A stretch of 64,000 bases of DNA, taken from contig CAJNYU010000970.1 in NCBI GenBank assembly GCA_905331475.1, positions 41,859-105,858 of the forward strand, read 5' to 3'. The translations under genes were made by a program, and so were the position numbers. Shown here one piece after another: positions 1 through 10,460 of the stretch (positions are counted from its first letter, which is position 1; the number at the start of each line of letters is the position of its first letter). Source of the stretch: Rotaria socialis. Its lineage: Eukaryota; Rotifera; Eurotatoria; Philodinida; Philodinidae. The notes under the pieces are model-generated. The model was not told the DNA's origin, made no database searches, and was given only the letters and a program-made list of their open reading frames with translations.

Positions 1-3000
1 TTTCTATAGGATTGATAATTATAGTTACGATCTGTATAGAAGAAAAAAATATATACACACACATAACTATTGATTTATGCAGATCTATCATCTTCTTGTT
101 TCATTTGTTTTTTGTTATAAAGCTTTCAGCTATAAGATAATGAAATATTTTTAGCTGCTCATATGGATCTGATTAAATCAAATACATATTTCACTCCTAA
201 TATTATTTACTTGATCGATAAATAATGGCTAAACGATGAAGTATATCATACACATCAAGACAAAAAGAAAAGCAAACTTTTGCATAGCTAACAGTGACGT
301 CTTAACGTTTAGAGTGTTGTTTTTTTTGTTTGAATAATTACACATGAATTTTTTAAAGTAATTTGTATTAGAGTTATATCATGCGTTTAAATATTGATTC
401 GCTATTGACAACAATCCGTTGACGTCGTGATTCGTTTTCTCTTTCTGTGATTTTTATATAAAGAAAATAATTTTTAAAAATAACTACGATGATGATAGTA
501 TGTATGAGCGAAAAAGAAACAGAACTATTTTACAACCCACTAATCCATGCGTTTACCAACTTGATTATAGCCGTTACTACCGTGGCACACATAAGCAAAC
601 ATATATTATACGCATTTCACCTTTCAAAATATCTACAAATTGGTAACACTCACGTTATATAAATATAGATGTAGAACATTGTGCTTACAGTTTGGTAAAG
701 GAAAGAATTTAAATCTAGAAAAACATTTGATTATGGATAGTTAAGAAGAAGAAGAAGAAGAAGAAAAAGCATCAAATCACTTAGTGTCAACGATCGACAT
801 TTACTGTCAGAAAACTTGTTATGATACATCCTTGTCAAGCGGTAAGTAAGATACTTACTATTGATATCGATAAACAAAACTAATTATTATTATGAAAAGC
901 GTAAATAAGGAAAAGAGTCAAATCTTATACAATCATGTGTGAATACACCGAATAGAAATTGTCGATCTATTTACCTCGCGATTCTAACTGATCACTTGTA
1001 CTGATGTACTATTATTAAAGAATGACTTTCGTTGTGATAGAATAACATGAGAATACCTTCAACAAACCGAATAATATCACGATTACGTCCAATGTGTTTT
1101 TTCTACGACAAGAAAAATAACAACTACCGTTTAACAATCGACAAACAAAAATTTCCCTGTCGATTATAAATCCGAAATAAAATAAACGCAGCAAAAGAAA
1201 AACATTCTACTCACCAATATACATAACCAGAAGAAATGTTACTACTTCTATACAAACTAGATTTCCTTTTCTCTTTTATATAAATAACGGATACTTGAAG
1301 TGTTTCATTTTCCGTTACTGTTTAAAAATCAGTAAATTATAAATGATACTATGTTCGTTTAGTTGGATGATAATGTTGATATAATAAATTATTGAGAAGT
1401 TGCTCTCTATTATATATGTATATACTTAACGAGAATATGTGCTGTCTAAATAAATCATTTGTCTAAAATTTGCGATTCTGACAATGTTATCAATAGAGAA
1501 ATGAGAAGAAAAAATGTTGATTTTTACATTCAATTTATATTATTCATTAAATAAATACCGCAGAGGAAGTAGTAAAAAAACTTATATAGGAAACTCACTA
1601 CCGCTAGAATTTCAAGAAGAAAAAAAAATGTTCGTTTAGATGATTAATAAGTAAGATTCACTCTTTTTTCTGCTTCTTCTTCTTCTCCTCATAGTAAATA
1701 TCGATTGATTTATGATTTTCTTTTCTTACGATACTTGAAATATTTTGTAACTGTGTTGAGAAAAAGGACCCTATAATAAATATACTGATAATACGCACGA
1801 TTCTGTTCTATGTAAGATGTAATCATTTTAAACCTAAACTAAGTCGCAAATAACTTAATCGGACGCAAGTTTCTATTAATGGATTTTACTCGTTGAGAAC
1901 TTCCGTCTAGTACAATGAGAATAGTATCTAATGCTTATATACTCGAATTGAAGTATTAAAAAGACGTGGAAAATGGACCATCTGTTTCTAGCATCGAAAA
2001 CAATGATATACTTTTCAATCGCCATGATACTTAATCATACCGGCTTACTAATTACGTTAGTAATTCAGACATTTACGAAGAAGAAAAAAATTGATTTCAT
2101 AGGTAAATGTTGCCTTCACTGATTTTTACTCAGTTTTAGAATAATCGAAAACGATGTGAATATTGAAGTATGATTTTAAAATGATACTTGATGACCTGAG
2201 TACTGGTTCGTTTTAACCTTTAGATAGTTGGTTAACACCTGATAGTTTTCGTTTCCGAATGTAGAAAGATGAGAAGTCAATATACAAAAAAGAAATACCT
2301 ATGTCGATAAGACTTTCATATAGAGAAACTTATTGTTTTAAGAGTCCTTGCTCTTAAACTAGTTCTATTGCTTCGAACTTAGTAATCTAAAACAAAAGTG
2401 AACAAAGTCTATTTATGTTTTAACATATCACATTTAATGAAGTTAGTATGTTTCCATAGATTTAAAAGGTTACATTTAAATAATGAAATAGACATTAAAT
2501 TTCTGGTTTCATTGATGATTCATTTTAAAATGTCATGATCTCATTTTTTCATAATGTTGATTTACCCCATGTGCACATTCTTATAAATTGTATTTGTTTG
2601 TTATGTGATTATGAAAAACGAAATGTCGCCCATTGGCAAAGCTTGAGAGTATTTGAATGAAAATTTGACTTATTTTTTGTATTCAAATTTTCTTATTATC
2701 GAACAAGCCAGAGTGGCAGTTGAAAATACGCGAACATTTCTACGATTGTGTCTGTATTAATTATACGTATCCACGATACGATACCAAATAATTATTTTAT
2801 TGCTATCGAGTTATCTGTGAACAACGGCAACAAGTGAAGTTTATTGGTCCCTAAAGTCATATAGAGAGTCATGTAAAGCAATTATTTTATTACTACTTAG
2901 AACGAATAACATTATCAAGGACGTTTCAATATATATAATACTCTTCAACAATTTTGAAGTCGTACAAAAATGCATATTGCAATGGATCTTTGATATAGTT

Positions 3001-3281
3001 CAAAATGATTACGATTAATTAATAATGAATGTACAATGTAGAAATCTACATAAACAAGCAAAGTTCACATTAAAATCTATACTTGACATTTGGTCCGTTT
3101 AGAAAAAGAAAAACGCATTATTTTCATTTCTAAATTAATCACACGAACTATTCTAATGTCAAGACCGTTTATTGGGTTCTCTTTCACTATGACAAACTAA
3201 ACGAACTGCGTAAGGCTTTATTTCGACCTTTACTTTTAATAATCATCTTCTTTCATTCAACATTTTATTCATCAGTAAATC
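1..3281. other. Intergenic AT-rich DNA
   Basis: No open frame of useful length and no recognisable exon on either strand. Very AT-rich with homopolymer runs; an (AAG)n microsatellite lies near 743-766. The last few hundred bases presumably hold the promoter of the LRR gene starting at 3282, but I see no clear element. Confidence 0.5.
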
Positions 3282-4391
3282 ATGTTCGACAAAGTCGCTA
3301 ATCTATTTATCATCGTTTTCTTCTTCAACGAAATTATTCATTTAGTCAATAGTCAATGTCCGCCTGATTTTGTGCTCAACCCATGTTCATGTAAATCATC
3401 AATACCATCTCATACTAATATATTATTTAAGAATCCCAATCCTGAAACAAATATTATACAACGAAAATCAATTGCATGTGAACATATACATAATTCGTCG
3501 TTTGATTTACAATTAGTATTTTTAACACTTAGCTCATTTAATAATCTAATATCCAATCAAACTGCTAATGTGTCTAATTTCGATAGTTTCTATTTATATA
3601 ATACAACAGTGAAAGAACTACCTGAAAATGTTTTCATTAATATAACATTTAAAAGTTTAATGTTTCAAGACAATTTTCAATTGACAACAATAGATAGAAA
3701 TGCATTTTCTTATTTTAAAAATCACGTCGAATTATTTGAAACTTTAAATACAAATTTATCTGATGCGAAAACAATATTTTCAATAATAAAAGAATTTCAG
3801 AATTTGAGTCACCTCAGTATGCATAATGATCGTTTAAAATTTATTCCAAATTATGCATTCAATCATAAACATTTAACTAATATATTTTTCGGTCTTGAAT
3901 ATTCAGACAAATATCAACCAATTGAAAGCATTGGCAATTATGCCTTCTACAATCTACCAAATTTACAATTTTTACGCATATTTTCGCCGATACTATCAAG
4001 AATAAGCAAATATGCATTTGCTCTACGAAATCGATCGATACTAAACAATGGCGTATCGAATATGTTAGAATTATATCTGGGTGGAGAAATGATAGAGTCA
4101 ACTAGTTTTGAAATAACATCGTTGAGTCGTTTTCGAAATCGTTTTGTATTTATTCGTTTCTACAATACAAGTATAACCTACTTAGATGAAGATATTTTTC
4201 AACCTTTTCTGGAATCAAATCCATCGTCATTACTTGATATTAATCCAACGAATACTTTATTCAAATGCGATTGTCGTTCGGCATGGATTCAATATGATTA
4301 TTTTAAAAACGTTTATCCAATGGATAACAGAGTCTATGGCTATCCATGCTGGGACCACGATTTTACCAAGAATTGCACAATTAATAAATAA
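3282..4391 (+). CDS. Secreted leucine-rich-repeat protein, single exon
   Basis: A 369-residue protein. Residues 1-25 are a hydrophobic signal peptide, followed by a Cys-rich cap (QCPPDFVLNPCSCKSS). Degenerate LRRs run from about residue 80 to 310, with typical stretches such as LPNLQFLRI and FQNLSHLSMHNDRLKFIP. The C-terminal cap CDCRSAWIQYDYF with two later Cys looks like an LRRCT module. Several N-glycosylation sequons (NIT, NQT, NLS, NTT) fit an extracellular protein. There is no C-terminal membrane segment or GPI-like tail, so I infer secretion. It has no intron, unlike most genes here. The ligand is unknown. The start is the first ATG before the signal peptide. The LRR call is firm; the role is not known. 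Confidence 0.8.
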   Translation: MFDKVANLFIIVFFFNEIIHLVNSQCPPDFVLNPCSCKSSIPSHTNILFKNPNPETNIIQRKSIACEHIHNSSFDLQLVFLTLSSFNNLISNQTANVSNFDSFYLYNTTVKELPENVFINITFKSLMFQDNFQLTTIDRNAFSYFKNHVELFETLNTNLSDAKTIFSIIKEFQNLSHLSMHNDRLKFIPNYAFNHKHLTNIFFGLEYSDKYQPIESIGNYAFYNLPNLQFLRIFSPILSRISKYAFALRNRSILNNGVSNMLELYLGGEMIESTSFEITSLSRFRNRFVFIRFYNTSITYLDEDIFQPFLESNPSSLLDINPTNTLFKCDCRSAWIQYDYFKNVYPMDNRVYGYPCWDHDFTKNCTINK

Positions 4392-5942
4392 ATATTTCAT
4401 TTTTTTTCTACGAGATATTGCATGCAAAGCAAGATGCACAGTGTTCGTTCAATTGATGCTTTTTTTTGTACAGCAAGTGAATGCATTGAAATTAGAAATA
4501 AACTGTAAGTTTCACGGAAAGTAGATGAATCGTTACTTTCAGTCAAGTTTCTTCGTCGAAAGAAGAACGACAAAAGATATAATCGACATTTCTTCGTCAT
4601 ATTTATTCTTGGTCATGAATAATCTTTTGTTGATTGACTAGATACGATATACAGTCTTCCGAGAATATGATGATGCCAGTAAGGTCAGTTAGTTAAATCA
4701 ATTCGATAAACCATTAAGACAAGAATTTCATGTGACAGTACGCAGATGAAAATTTGCTTGTTTTCTTTCTCTAAGGATATTCCATTTGGCTAATCTCTTT
4801 CTTTTTATATGTTCGAAAAAGAAAAATCATCTAGGATGTGCTATGCAAATTATCAAAAACAATTCTTGCATCGAATAGATTTCTAAAACAACGTTGAATT
4901 TTAACGCTTTGATTTGTGAACATTATCGTGGCCTTCTTTAAGAGCAAAAGACAATAGTTAAGCGTCAAATTTAATACATGTGAAGGTCAACATGAGGTTT
5001 ATATGAGAGATAAAAATGACTCCCTTGCTAACCTATGAATATAGGATATTGATATTTATCAATGATGAAAAAAATCTTTACTAATTTTCAAACACACTAT
5101 CATAATTTTATCTAGAAGAACTTTCAATTGTAGAAAATTTCGAAAAATAAAAGTTCCTTCGCTATGTCCTTTACCATTGATATGAATATTCAAGTTCGTT
5201 AAACTCATTCACCGTATTGACGTCATGATATTCCCAAGAGATGAAATACAAACAAACATACTTGAAGATAAGCTATTTTAATTACTAATGTACAATTGTC
5301 GAAGATCTATCGTACAAAAAAGAAATGTCTATTATATATTTCATCGTTCTTTAGAGAATAGAAATCTGCTAAAAGTAATTATATACGTAGTATCTATTTT
5401 TCTTTTGGAATAACTCAACGATATGCATTTTTGTTTCTGGTCTAGATAGATTACGCTAGAATAAAAGTATTAGCTAAATCAATAAGATTGATTGAGCAAG
5501 GTTCTTCTACAATCGATTATGCCGTGTGTGTCGTGCTTTTCTATGTAAGCAAAATGTTCCATAGATTTTCTTCTGTTCTTAATGATCGATTTTTTTCTGC
5601 TCGTCAATCTATACTAAACATCTGTATTAGGAAGATGTTTCCACTATGTGTACAACCACACCGCCTTTTCTCTACATCGTTTTTGCTGTATGTTGTGTGC
5701 GCACTATTTTCCTCTCTATCTCTCTCTCTGCAGTCTGACTTTTGCTATGTGTATAATAATCGTATTATTAGAAAAAAGGAACGTACCAGACTACTACATT
5801 CTTTCGCCCTTTTGTTCTTCGTTAATGTTATTGATACAGAAGGTGATTATATGTAGATATCTATTTATCAATAAATCCTGATCAAAAGAACAGAATTGTA
5901 GAATCAATTATTAATATATGTATGTACGTATTTTAGTAAAAC
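4392..5942. other. Intergenic DNA between LRR gene and RASL12-like gene
   Basis: AT-rich with no convincing exon. Short frames at 4186-4600 and 5488-5881 are low-complexity and look like chance. A (CT)n stretch lies near 5715-5732. The 3' part should contain the promoter of the small GTPase gene. Confidence 0.5.
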
Positions 5943-7095
5943 ATGAGTCGCTATAAACCAGTTAACAGTTCAATTAAAACTCATCAGTCAACTGCCAGTC
6001 TACCAAAAGAAGAAGTTAATGTTGTTCTACTTGGAAAACAAAGTGTTGGCAAATCAGCGTTAGTTGTTAAATATTTAACAAAACGCTTCATTTGTGAATA
6101 CGATCCATTTCTTGGTTAGTTTTTTTATGTTTTCAAAAACCAAAAACAGAATAGAACTTTGTTTGCTATTATAGAAGACACCTATTGGAAACCGGATGTT
6201 GTTGATCAACAAGAAGTATTGGTCAAGATCATGGATACCTATGGAAAAGTAATGAAAGACAATCAGCGAAAGAAAACTGTAAAGTTCATTTGTTTTTTAC
6301 AATTTTAGGATCATAAACGTTTGCCATATTATTTAAAATGGGCTGATGCAGTACTAATAACATATAGTATCACACAACAAGATAGCTTTGAAATGGCATT
6401 GGCTTATCTAGATGCAATAACAAGTTATTCGAAAAGTTTAACTGTATCAACAAATGAACTTGTTCTTATGTTGCTTGGAAATAAACTTGATTTAGAACGA
6501 GTAAGGTAAATAATGACAAAAAAAAAGAATATTTCAACATTATTGCTTTGATGAACAAGCCAAAATATTTATACATCTATTTAGAGTGATTCCAAAATGT
6601 GATGGTGAAGCAATAGCAGCCAAATACAGTTGTGCTTTTTGTGAAACAACAGCAGCTGATGATTATGATTATGTTCAACAGCTATTTCATCGCACTGTTC
6701 GTGAAGTACGAAAAGAACGTGAACGTGTTGTTGCTTCGAATTCTATTGACGAAGAACCACCAACAACAATACCGATAAATTCGATTGCAACTTTTCCTTC
6801 GCCATCATCCTCGTCGTCGTCGAGTTCATCGATTCATTTTACAATCGCGAACGACACAGAAAGATCTGTATTATCGGCAATCAGTATTCCTGCACCACCT
6901 CCGATGCCAACAAGTTTTATACAAAAAACAACAAAACTAATTAAACCGGATTCACAAACATCAATGAATTCGTTACTTTCGCCTGCAACTAAAGCAGGTT
7001 CACCAACGACAGCAAATACTGTTCCTTCAGCAGCAACATCAACTACGAAACGTTCATCATCAAAAACGTCTGTATTTTCGAAAATATTTAAATAA
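5943..7095 (+). CDS. RASL12: RASL12-like atypical Ras-family small GTPase
   Basis: Four exons (5943-6114, 6175-6248, 6309-6505, 6585-7095) join in frame to 317 residues. The G domain starts near residue 21. The P-loop reads GKQSVGKS and is followed by [19 protein letters not shown], which resembles RERG/RASL12 proteins. G3 is DTYGK and G4 is NKLD. The sequence [13 protein letters not shown] and the helix [18 protein letters not shown] resemble RASL12 as I remember it. A Ser/Thr/Pro-rich tail of about 120 residues ends in VFSKIFK with no CAAX box, so prenylation is not expected; human RASL12 also lacks one. The glycines equivalent to Ras G12/G13 are Q and S, and Gln61 is replaced by Lys, so intrinsic hydrolysis is probably poor. 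It is longer than human RASL12 (266 residues) because of the tail. RERG is the main alternative. Confidence 0.85.
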
Positions 7096-7152
7096 ATATT
7101 CTTTTTCTTTTTTTAAAATATAGTAACCAAACATTTAAAAAAAAATTCTTAT

Positions 7153-8343
7153 TTAAACAGATGTACAAAGTAATTGTCCTTGATATTTAACTCCACTATC
7201 GCTAACGTAACAATAATTAAGCATATCACCACTTAATTCTAATTCATACGGAGCTTTTATTGATGGTAGTTTTGTTGTTTCATCAATAACTGAATTTGTT
7301 GGTGTCAGAACAACTGATTTTGGTGATATCAATAATGATTGATCAGCTGATGAATTGTTTCTTGGAGTTTGTATTGAAGGCGTGGATGGTGGCGGTCGTC
7401 TGGGAGGTGGTGATTGATTTAAAGTTAAACGATAATTTGTTGGCATTGACGATGATGGACGTCGTTGTTGTTGATGATACGATGATGTTGGTCGTGTTCG
7501 TCGTTTTGATGCTAAAGACATGATTGGCACGGATGTTATTTCTGGTGTTGATGTTCCAAGAGATGCATTTGATGTTGATTGCAATGACTGTAATGATGAT
7601 TTATTTGAATTAAATTTTACTATTGTGTCAATAGTATCTGTATTTCCTGCTTCTTGTTCTTGTTTACGGCGTAGACGAGCTAATGATTGTCGTCTAAGAT
7701 ATGCAAGAAAATGACCGTATTGTGGATGTGGCCGTGGTAAAAGTGGTGATGTTAAAAAATGTGGTTGTTGATGTAATGGTAATGGATTCATAGTATTATT
7801 ACTGTTACTACTATTCGATATGTGAGCTGATGCAGCTCGACGAGAAATTGCTGCTGTTTTAAGAACATATAGTAAATGTTCACCTTGTTGTTGTTGATGC
7901 AAATAATAATTAGGACGATAGGGTGGCGTTGTTGGCCGAGGAATTGTTGTTGGATAACTGAGCGATGATTTAGGTATATTTGAAATACTTGTACGATACG
8001 ATGACATTATGCGTGGTTTGTGATGTGGCGTATCAGATGGTGGAACTTTAAGACGATATTCCGTAAACATCGGAGATGTAACCGTCGGTATCGTCGTAGT
8101 TTGTTTTGCAGATTTTTTACTAGCTGCCATGCGAATAAAATCTTGTTTCAAATCAGAGAAGGGTGTGAAAGAAATGATCGGCAACAGAGCAGTGTACTGC
8201 ATGCGATGGTTTCGTTGACGATGATTGAATAAATTAGAAGATGCAGCCCCTATTGGGCTTCTTCTTCTGCGAGGTATACTTGTCTTTGTTGCAACTTGCA
8301 ATGGCGCATCAGTAATAGAAAACCGTATGCCTATTTCTGTCAT
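7153..8343 (-). CDS. Hypothetical Ser/Pro/Arg-rich protein
   Basis: An uninterrupted 396-residue frame starting at ATG 8343 (MTEIGIRFSITDAPL). A 13-codon extension upstream would need a TTG start, so I chose the ATG. The protein is basic and rich in Ser, Thr, Pro, Gln and Arg, with an RRRRS cluster near residue 25, SYHQQQRRPSSS and PPPRRPPPSTPS tracts, and a better-ordered C-terminus (LPSIKAPYELELSGDMLNYC). There is no signal peptide or membrane segment. It is convergent with the GTPase gene, the stop codons lying only 57 bp apart. I do not recognise the family. The length of open frame over non-repetitive sequence and the defined N-terminus argue that it is real, but a lncRNA or chance frame in low-complexity DNA is possible. 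Confidence 0.6.
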   Translation of the reverse strand: MTEIGIRFSITDAPLQVATKTSIPRRRRSPIGAASSNLFNHRQRNHRMQYTALLPIISFTPFSDLKQDFIRMAASKKSAKQTTTIPTVTSPMFTEYRLKVPPSDTPHHKPRIMSSYRTSISNIPKSSLSYPTTIPRPTTPPYRPNYYLHQQQQGEHLLYVLKTAAISRRAASAHISNSSNSNNTMNPLPLHQQPHFLTSPLLPRPHPQYGHFLAYLRRQSLARLRRKQEQEAGNTDTIDTIVKFNSNKSSLQSLQSTSNASLGTSTPEITSVPIMSLASKRRTRPTSSYHQQQRRPSSSMPTNYRLTLNQSPPPRRPPPSTPSIQTPRNNSSADQSLLISPKSVVLTPTNSVIDETTKLPSIKAPYELELSGDMLNYCYVSDSGVKYQGQLLCTSV

Positions 8344-9572
8344 TTTATTAAATTTCGAGATGACCGAAGCACTAGCAATCAATGCAAAAAAAAGGAATCA
8401 ACTAGGTGCCAAGCACATTCAAGAATAATTAGTATGTCATTTTTTTTTTTGTTATCGTTAGTTTTATAAAAAAATATTCTTTTGCGTTCTTTAGCAAATG
8501 AGTTTGAAAAAGAAATTCTAGAAGTTGTTAATAAACTTCTAAATTCTTTCATACAGAAAAAAAAACTAATATGAAGAAAGGAAATAATATTTATTCATAT
8601 TGACATAATCAAAGTGTGTTATTCTATATGAACAATATAATTATGTTAAAATTCTTCTATCTGCAAAGTTGAATATTCAAGTAAATATAGAATTGATTGA
8701 ATGAGATTTTATTTTTTATCGACATTTAATCATTGCTTTTGATCACTTTTTTCCTGTTTTCAAAAGCAACACTAGAACCTTTTCGATCTTGTAAAACAGC
8801 AATTTCAAGATAAACTCTCAATAGAAATTACGCGAATGCATTGCGTCCTAGAATTTATAATACTTTAAAACAAGAATAAAATATAGTTACAGTTCATTTT
8901 TGAATGCATAGTTTGATTAGTTAATTGAACGACATACTTTCTCAAATTAACAAGTGGCAAAAGTCAGATTTTCTAGTTTAAGCAAGACTTACAATAACAT
9001 AATTAAAAAAATATTATAATTAACAATTACTGCTATTGGATTTTAGCAAATTGAACTTATCAATTTTTCGGTAACAAAAAAAATGAACCACTCAACACAA
9101 GCGTTCTAGTACAGATTTCACTCATCTATTGAATTTCATACATCGCAGTGTCCTGATAAATCACGAGATAGACGTCCGTTGCAAATAAGTTTTTCGCTGG
9201 AATCCTGACAAACGCCGCGATGTATGTAATTTTGATGTCACACAGCCATTAAGATCAAAATTCTCGAATTTAAAAACTTAATTATTTCTGATTCACTGAC
9301 CCTTCAGAAGAAAACTCTTCAGAAACCTATTTAATAAAATAAAACTCTCATGTTTCCAAGTAATCAAACAATATTTAAGTTTTCTTATGTCATACTCGTC
9401 GTCCTGTAGATGTCATTGGTTGATTAGCAACGTTCTCTGATGTAATCTTTTTAAACACTGATTGGTTTATGATCGAATGTTTTGTTTTTTGCAATGTCAT
9501 TTATTTATTTATTGATATTTATTATATTGCTAGGGTCATAGAGCATTAGTTTTATTTTCCGTAGTGTCGAAC
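8344..9572. other. Intergenic region, divergent promoters
   Basis: This lies between two divergently transcribed genes, the minus-strand unknown gene and SELENOT. It is AT-rich and contains one short inverted-repeat unit (9137-9226). No exon was seen. Confidence 0.5.
9137..9226. repeat. Short inverted-repeat unit, possible MITE relic
   Basis: CATACATCGC at 9137-9146 is the exact reverse complement of GCGATGTATG at 9217-9226, and the match extends inward with two mismatches. No clean target duplication is visible (AATTT flanks on both sides are offset by one base), so assignment to a transposon is tentative. Confidence 0.4.
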
Positions 9573-10300
9573 ATGATCGACCGGAAGCTACTTCTCGGTC
9601 TGAGTCTTGTTCTTTTATCAACATGCTATGATTTAACAAGATCATATTTTAATTCAGCATCAGCTGAAACCAAGAACAGTGAATCTGTTTCATCATCATC
9701 ATTTAATAGTGATTCAAACGATAATCTACATATGCCACCACCACCTAAAATTAAAACACAAGGCGTACCAACAATTAAATTTTTATTTTGCCATAGCTGA
9801 GGGTATAGAAATATTTTTCATTTATAATCTAGAAAATAAAGTAGTTTTCCCGTTTTATTTTCAGGTACCGAAATGTGTTTGAACAATTCGCTCAACTTGT
9901 TCGAACACACTACCCACATATGGATGTTGTTGGTGAGAATTATCCACCAGCACCTTCCAAAGCTTTAATGGCGCGTATTTTATCTATGGTTAAAATGGCT
10001 TTACTTGTTTGTCTTCTGTTTGGCCAGAACCCTTTTGTTCTTTTAAATATTCCAACTCCAGCAGCTTATTCGTGGGCACTACAAAACAAAATGTATGCAT
10101 GTTTAATGGTGTTCTTCTTTTCGAATTCAATTGAATCATATTTGATCTCAACGGGTGCCTTTGAAATATCAGTTAATGATGTTCCACTATGGTCCAAGAT
10201 TGAAACAGGTCGTTTACCATCAGCCAATGAATTCATACAAATGTTACAAACATTTTCCACGAAGACCGATTTTAATGCTGCTGGTTCAATCAATTTCTAA
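9573..10300 (+). CDS. SELENOT: Selenoprotein T (Sec encoded by in-frame TGA)
   Basis: Two exons (9573-9802, 9865-10300) give 221 residues if TGA 9798-9800 is read as selenocysteine (residue 76). SELENOT is an ER-membrane thioredoxin-fold oxidoreductase, and its redox motif CxxU appears here as C-H-S-U followed by GYRNVFEQF. After the Sec come the conserved blocks GENYPPAPSKA, a hydrophobic segment (ILSMVKMALLVCLLFGQNPF), NKMYACLMVFFFSNSIE, STGAFEISVNDVPLWSK and GRLPSANEF. A signal peptide occupies residues 1-22 and is followed by a Ser/Asn-rich linker. The start is ATG 9573; an in-frame GTG three codons upstream is not needed. The Sec codon sits two bases before the exon 1 donor, so the C-terminal frame is downstream of the stop and an automatic gene finder would truncate or split it. 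A SECIS element follows in the 3' UTR. Confidence 0.95.
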
Positions 10301-10370
10301 AAGTTTTTCATTTTTTACTTTAGCTTTAGGATTTTTTTAAATCGAAATTTTCTTTTCATATTTATTCCTA

Positions 10371-10460
10371 AATTGATGATAATGATCTTTTATGACGATG
10401 CAAGTTCAAAATAATAATATATTATAGATTTGCCATCTGACCTTTTTCTTATCATCGATT
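10371..10460 (+). promoter_or_regulatory. SECIS element of SELENOT
   Basis: A hairpin 70 bases after the stop. The outer helix AATTGATGATAA (10371-10382) pairs with TTATCATCGATT (10449-10460), one G-U allowed. After an internal loop comes the 5' quartet strand ATGA (10392-10395), answered by TGA at 10438-10440. The inner helix GATGCAAGTT pairs with GATTTG-CCATC, with one bulged C and two G-U pairs. The apical loop begins C-AAAA, supplying the unpaired adenines at 10408-10410. Helix, quartet, helix and apical AA are in the order and spacing of a eukaryotic SECIS, which recruits SBP2 and EFSec to decode UGA. Confidence 0.9.

Noticed and set aside
7296-8428. Several plus-strand frames opposite the Ser/Pro-rich gene
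   Set aside because: They are shadows of the longer minus-strand frame and have implausible composition.
9798-9800. TGA taken as evidence that the selenoprotein T gene is broken
   Set aside because: It sits exactly at the Sec position of the CxxU motif, and a SECIS element follows.
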